From an uncultured Eubacteriales bacterium (GTDB lineage Bacteria; Bacillota; Clostridia; Lachnospirales; Cellulosilyticaceae): 64,000 nt of DNA. The stretch spans positions 124,001-188,000 of the forward strand of contig URVM01000006.1 of assembly GCA_900551325.1 (NCBI GenBank), given 5' to 3'. Shown piece after piece: positions 61,329 to 64,000 of this stretch; position 1 is the stretch's first letter; each line of letters begins with the position of its first letter. The translations under genes were made by a program, and so were the position numbers. Under the pieces are notes generated by a model. That model was not told the DNA's origin and did no database searches. It saw only the letters and a program-made list of their open reading frames with translations.

Positions 61329-61901
61329 ATGGCTCAACAATATACTAGAAAAGTTATACGTGATGCATTTGTTACCATGCTTAATGAACGTCCTTTAAAT
61401 AAAATTACAGTAAAGGATATTGTGAGTGTATGTGAAATTAATCGAAATACCTTTTATTATTATTATCCGGATTTATATGCTTTATTGGAAGAGATTTTTC
61501 AAACAGAGCTTCAGCAGGTTATAGATGAGTATAATCATTCTCTTTCTTGGGAGGAGAGCTTTCTTGTAGCAACTAGCTTTGCATTAGAAAATAAAAAAGC
61601 TATTTATCATGTGTATAATTCTCTCCAAAGAGAAGAATTAGAAAAGTACTTATATAATGTTGCAGGCAATGTAATGAGTCGTTATGTAGAGGGTATAAGT
61701 AGTGATATAGCTGCAGCAGATAGTGATAAGCGCCTTATTGCAACCTTTTACCAAAGCGCCCTTACTCAAATGGTACTCCATTGGATTGGTACAGGTATGA
61801 AGGAAGAACCTGAGAAGGTTATCCGAAGAATAGGATTACTCTTTGACGGAAATATTGCCTTATCTTTAAAAAGAAGTGCAACTTTAAAGGATAAGTGGTA
61901 G
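61329..61901 (+). CDS. TetR/AcrR-family regulator
   Basis: ATG 61329 is 7 nt after AGGAGG; the ATG at 61323 is too close to it. The 190-residue protein has a TetR HTH (ITVKDIVSVCEINRNTFYYYYPD, about 27-49; core VSVCEINRNTFYYYYPD) and an all-helical C-terminal domain of the type found with dihydroxyacetone-kinase-like TetR proteins. It lies 181 bp before oleate hydratase, with a terminator between, and may control it in response to fatty acids; that is inference. Confidence 0.88.
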   Translation: MAQQYTRKVIRDAFVTMLNERPLNKITVKDIVSVCEINRNTFYYYYPDLYALLEEIFQTELQQVIDEYNHSLSWEESFLVATSFALENKKAIYHVYNSLQREELEKYLYNVAGNVMSRYVEGISSDIAAADSDKRLIATFYQSALTQMVLHWIGTGMKEEPEKVIRRIGLLFDGNIALSLKRSATLKDKW

Positions 61902-61947
61902 TAAAAATACAGACAAAGTGTAGTAAATGCCTAAAATTCCATCATAT

Positions 61948-61984
61948 AAAGAGCAGTGTTCGAAATTTGAACACTGCTCTTTTA
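61948..61984 (+). terminator. Terminator after the TetR gene
   Basis: AAAGAGCAGTGTTC pairs with GAACACTGCTCTTT around a short loop, then TATT. Confidence 0.85.
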
Positions 61985-62082
61985 TTGTCCGTTGAGACCG
62001 TATATATAAATTGATAAAGTAAAGCTATAAGAAAAATACATTAACGAACAAACAATAGATAGAATTTTAGGGAGGCATGTTT

Positions 62083-63858
62083 ATGTATTATGGTAGTGGT
62101 AATTATGAAGCTTTTGCACGTCCAGTAAAACCAGAAGGGGTTGATAATAAGTCAGCTTATTTAATAGGTTCTGGTCTTGGCGCACTAGCGGCAGCTTGTT
62201 ATTTAGTACGTGATGGTCAAATGAAAGGTGAACGTATTCATATATTAGAAAAGGATCCAATCCCAGGTGGAGCATGTGATGGCTATGAATATCAAAATCT
62301 TGGCTTTGTTATGCGTGGTGGGCGTGAGATGGATAACCACTTTGAATGTATGTGGGATCTTATGCGTTCTATACCATCTATTGAAACAGAAGGGGTTAGT
62401 GTACTAGATGAGTACTATTGGCTTAATAAAAAAGACCCTAATTACTCACTTATGCGTGCAACTATGAATCGTGGTGAAGATGCGCATACAGATGGGAAAT
62501 TTGGTTTATCTGACGCAGGTGCAATGCAGATTATGAAATTATTCTTTACACCAGATGAAGCACTTTATAATAAGTCTATAGAAGAAGTATTTGATAAAGA
62601 GGTGCTTGATTCTAACTTCTGGCTATACTGGAGAACCATGTTCGCGTTTGAAAATTGGCATAGTGCCTTAGAAATGAAACTTTATATTAAACGTTTTATT
62701 CATCATATTGGTGGGCTACCAGATTTTAAAGCACTTAGATTTACTAAGTACAATCAGTATGAATCACTTATCTTACCAATGGTAAAATACTTAGAATCTC
62801 ATAATGTTCAATTCCACTATGGTACACAAGTTATCAATGTAGAATTTGATATTCAACCAACTAAAAAAGTTGCTAAGCGTATTATTTGTATTCATGATGG
62901 TGAAGAAAATGCTATCGATTTAAGTGAGAATGACTTAGTGTTTATTACAAATGGAAGCTGTACAGAAAGTTCTACACTAGGGGATCATCATCATCCGGCA
63001 CCATTTGATTATGAAATCAAACCAGGTAAATGCTGGGATATGTGGCGTAAAATTGCAGCACAAGATCCATCCTTTGGTCGCCCAGATAAATTCTGTACAA
63101 CACCAGAACTTACAAACTGGATGTCAGCTACAGTGACAACTTTAGATGATAGAATTCCAGCCTATGTTAAACAAATTTGTAAACGTGATCCGTTTAGTGG
63201 AAAAGTTGTTACAGGAGGTATTGTTACAGCAAAAGACTCTAACTGGTTATTAAGCTGGACATTTAACCGTCAACCACAATTTAGAACACAGCCAAAAGGT
63301 CAATTAGTAGGATGGATCTATGGTTTATTTAGTGATAAACCAGGTAACTTTGTAAAGAAAACAATGCGTGAATGTACAGGTAAAGAAATATGTATGGAAT
63401 GGCTTTACCATATGGGTGTACCTGTAGATGAGATTGAGGAAATTGCTGAAAACAGTGCTAATTGTATACCTTGTATGATGCCTTATATTACATCATTCTT
63501 CATGCCACGTGAAGCAGGAGATAGACCAGATGTAGTACCAGAGGGTGCCGTTAACTTTGCCTTCCTTGGACAATTTGCTGAAACCAAACGTGATACAATC
63601 TTTACTACAGAGTATTCAATGCGTACAGGTATGGAAGCAGTTTATACATTACTTAATGTAGACCGTGCTGTTCCAGAAGTTTGGGGAAGTGTATATGATA
63701 TACGTTCACTTTTAAATGCTACTGTACAACTAAGAGATGGAAAGAAAATAACCGAAATGCATTTAGGATTTAAAGAAAAAATGGTTCTAAAAGATGTACT
63801 TAAGAAAATTCAAGGTTCAGATATTGAAAAACTTCTAAAAGAATATCATGTTATTTAA
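62083..63858 (+). CDS. ohyA: Oleate hydratase (FAD-dependent)
   Basis: ATG 62083 follows GGGAGG with about 7-nt spacing and gives the family-typical start MYYGSGNYEAFARP; the ATG at 62077 is too close to the site. The 591-residue enzyme has an FAD-binding motif GSGLGALAAACYLV near 30-43, the GGREMDNHFECMWDL block near 86-100, and EICMEWLYHMGVP near 430. It hydrates the cis-9 double bond of oleic or linoleic acid to 10-hydroxy acids, which detoxifies unsaturated fatty acids at the membrane. A terminator follows; 63919-64000 shows nothing more. Confidence 0.95.
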   Translation: MYYGSGNYEAFARPVKPEGVDNKSAYLIGSGLGALAAACYLVRDGQMKGERIHILEKDPIPGGACDGYEYQNLGFVMRGGREMDNHFECMWDLMRSIPSIETEGVSVLDEYYWLNKKDPNYSLMRATMNRGEDAHTDGKFGLSDAGAMQIMKLFFTPDEALYNKSIEEVFDKEVLDSNFWLYWRTMFAFENWHSALEMKLYIKRFIHHIGGLPDFKALRFTKYNQYESLILPMVKYLESHNVQFHYGTQVINVEFDIQPTKKVAKRIICIHDGEENAIDLSENDLVFITNGSCTESSTLGDHHHPAPFDYEIKPGKCWDMWRKIAAQDPSFGRPDKFCTTPELTNWMSATVTTLDDRIPAYVKQICKRDPFSGKVVTGGIVTAKDSNWLLSWTFNRQPQFRTQPKGQLVGWIYGLFSDKPGNFVKKTMRECTGKEICMEWLYHMGVPVDEIEEIAENSANCIPCMMPYITSFFMPREAGDRPDVVPEGAVNFAFLGQFAETKRDTIFTTEYSMRTGMEAVYTLLNVDRAVPEVWGSVYDIRSLLNATVQLRDGKKITEMHLGFKEKMVLKDVLKKIQGSDIEKLLKEYHVI

Positions 63859-63883
63859 TAAGTTATCATTATAATAAAGTAAG

Positions 63884-63918
63884 AAGAACAAGGTATTAAA
63901 TGTACCTTGTTCTTTTTG
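63884..63918 (+). terminator. Terminator after oleate hydratase
   Basis: AAGAACAAGGTA and TACCTTGTTCTT are perfect complements around a 7-nt loop, followed by TTT. Confidence 0.9.
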
Positions 63919-64000
63919 TTTAAACAAGTAAAAGTAAGAGTGATAGGACTTTACAAAAGTAAACTAGTGATGAAATAAATGGGAAAATAAAATCTTTAAA

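Noticed and set aside
1..64000. tRNA, rRNA or phage genes
   Set aside because: I examined the intergenic gaps and saw no cloverleaf-like or rRNA-like segment, and no phage structural genes.

Overview
The window is low-GC DNA from an anaerobic, endospore-forming, motile Gram-positive bacterium of the Clostridia. Spore genes (SpoVB, CotS family, YabG, SipL-like), SLH surface proteins, chemotaxis proteins and strong AGGAGG ribosome sites all point that way. A Cellulosilyticum-like or other Lachnospirales host is my best guess, and it is an inference. Most genes lie on the + strand and are closed by clear intrinsic terminators. I see no tRNA, rRNA, CRISPR array, prophage or recognisable transposase.

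Layout. 1-13000: a glycosidase-like protein, a two-domain SGNH esterase, VanZ, an orphan CpsD-type tyrosine kinase, an ECF transporter motor (fused ATPase plus EcfT, no S component), a Cache-GGDEF-EAL signalling protein and an SLH surface protein. 13000-15200: structured repeats and the first cold-shock gene. 15200-31100: housekeeping and spore genes (DinG-like helicase, a lipase-like protein lacking its serine, asparaginase, an SLH/YcdB-like protein, YqxD, cupin, SpoVB, CCA transferase, DUF4340, CotS-like, PEGA, DUF4825 lipoprotein). 31100-32400: the second repeat/csp cassette. 32400-40300: phosphoglucomutase, YabG, SipL-like protein, CheV, IspE, GntR.

40300-58500 looks like one glycan-utilisation region. 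It holds an Lpl-type sugar ABC importer (two permeases and a lipoprotein), a LacI regulator, a chemoreceptor, a secreted X-Pro dipeptidyl-peptidase (opposite strand), four consecutive Cys-type sulfatases, the radical-SAM enzyme that matures them, and a GH125 alpha-mannosidase. Together they suggest sensing, import and desulfation of sulfated, mannose-containing glycans. 58500-61200: inverted repeat copies around a broken gene, a membrane protein and a repeat-truncated gene, then the third csp. 61300-63900: a TetR regulator and oleate hydratase.

The most unusual feature is a repeat of about 265 bp with 12-bp terminal inverted repeats and a long internal hairpin. It occurs as six full and four half copies, and a full copy lies 40-50 bp upstream of each of the three nearly identical csp promoters. 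Two loci share the same 1.15-kb arrangement (full repeat, csp, half repeat, full repeat). One repeat interrupts a reading frame. Each csp leader also carries a terminator-like hairpin followed by a segment complementary to its own Shine-Dalgarno sequence.
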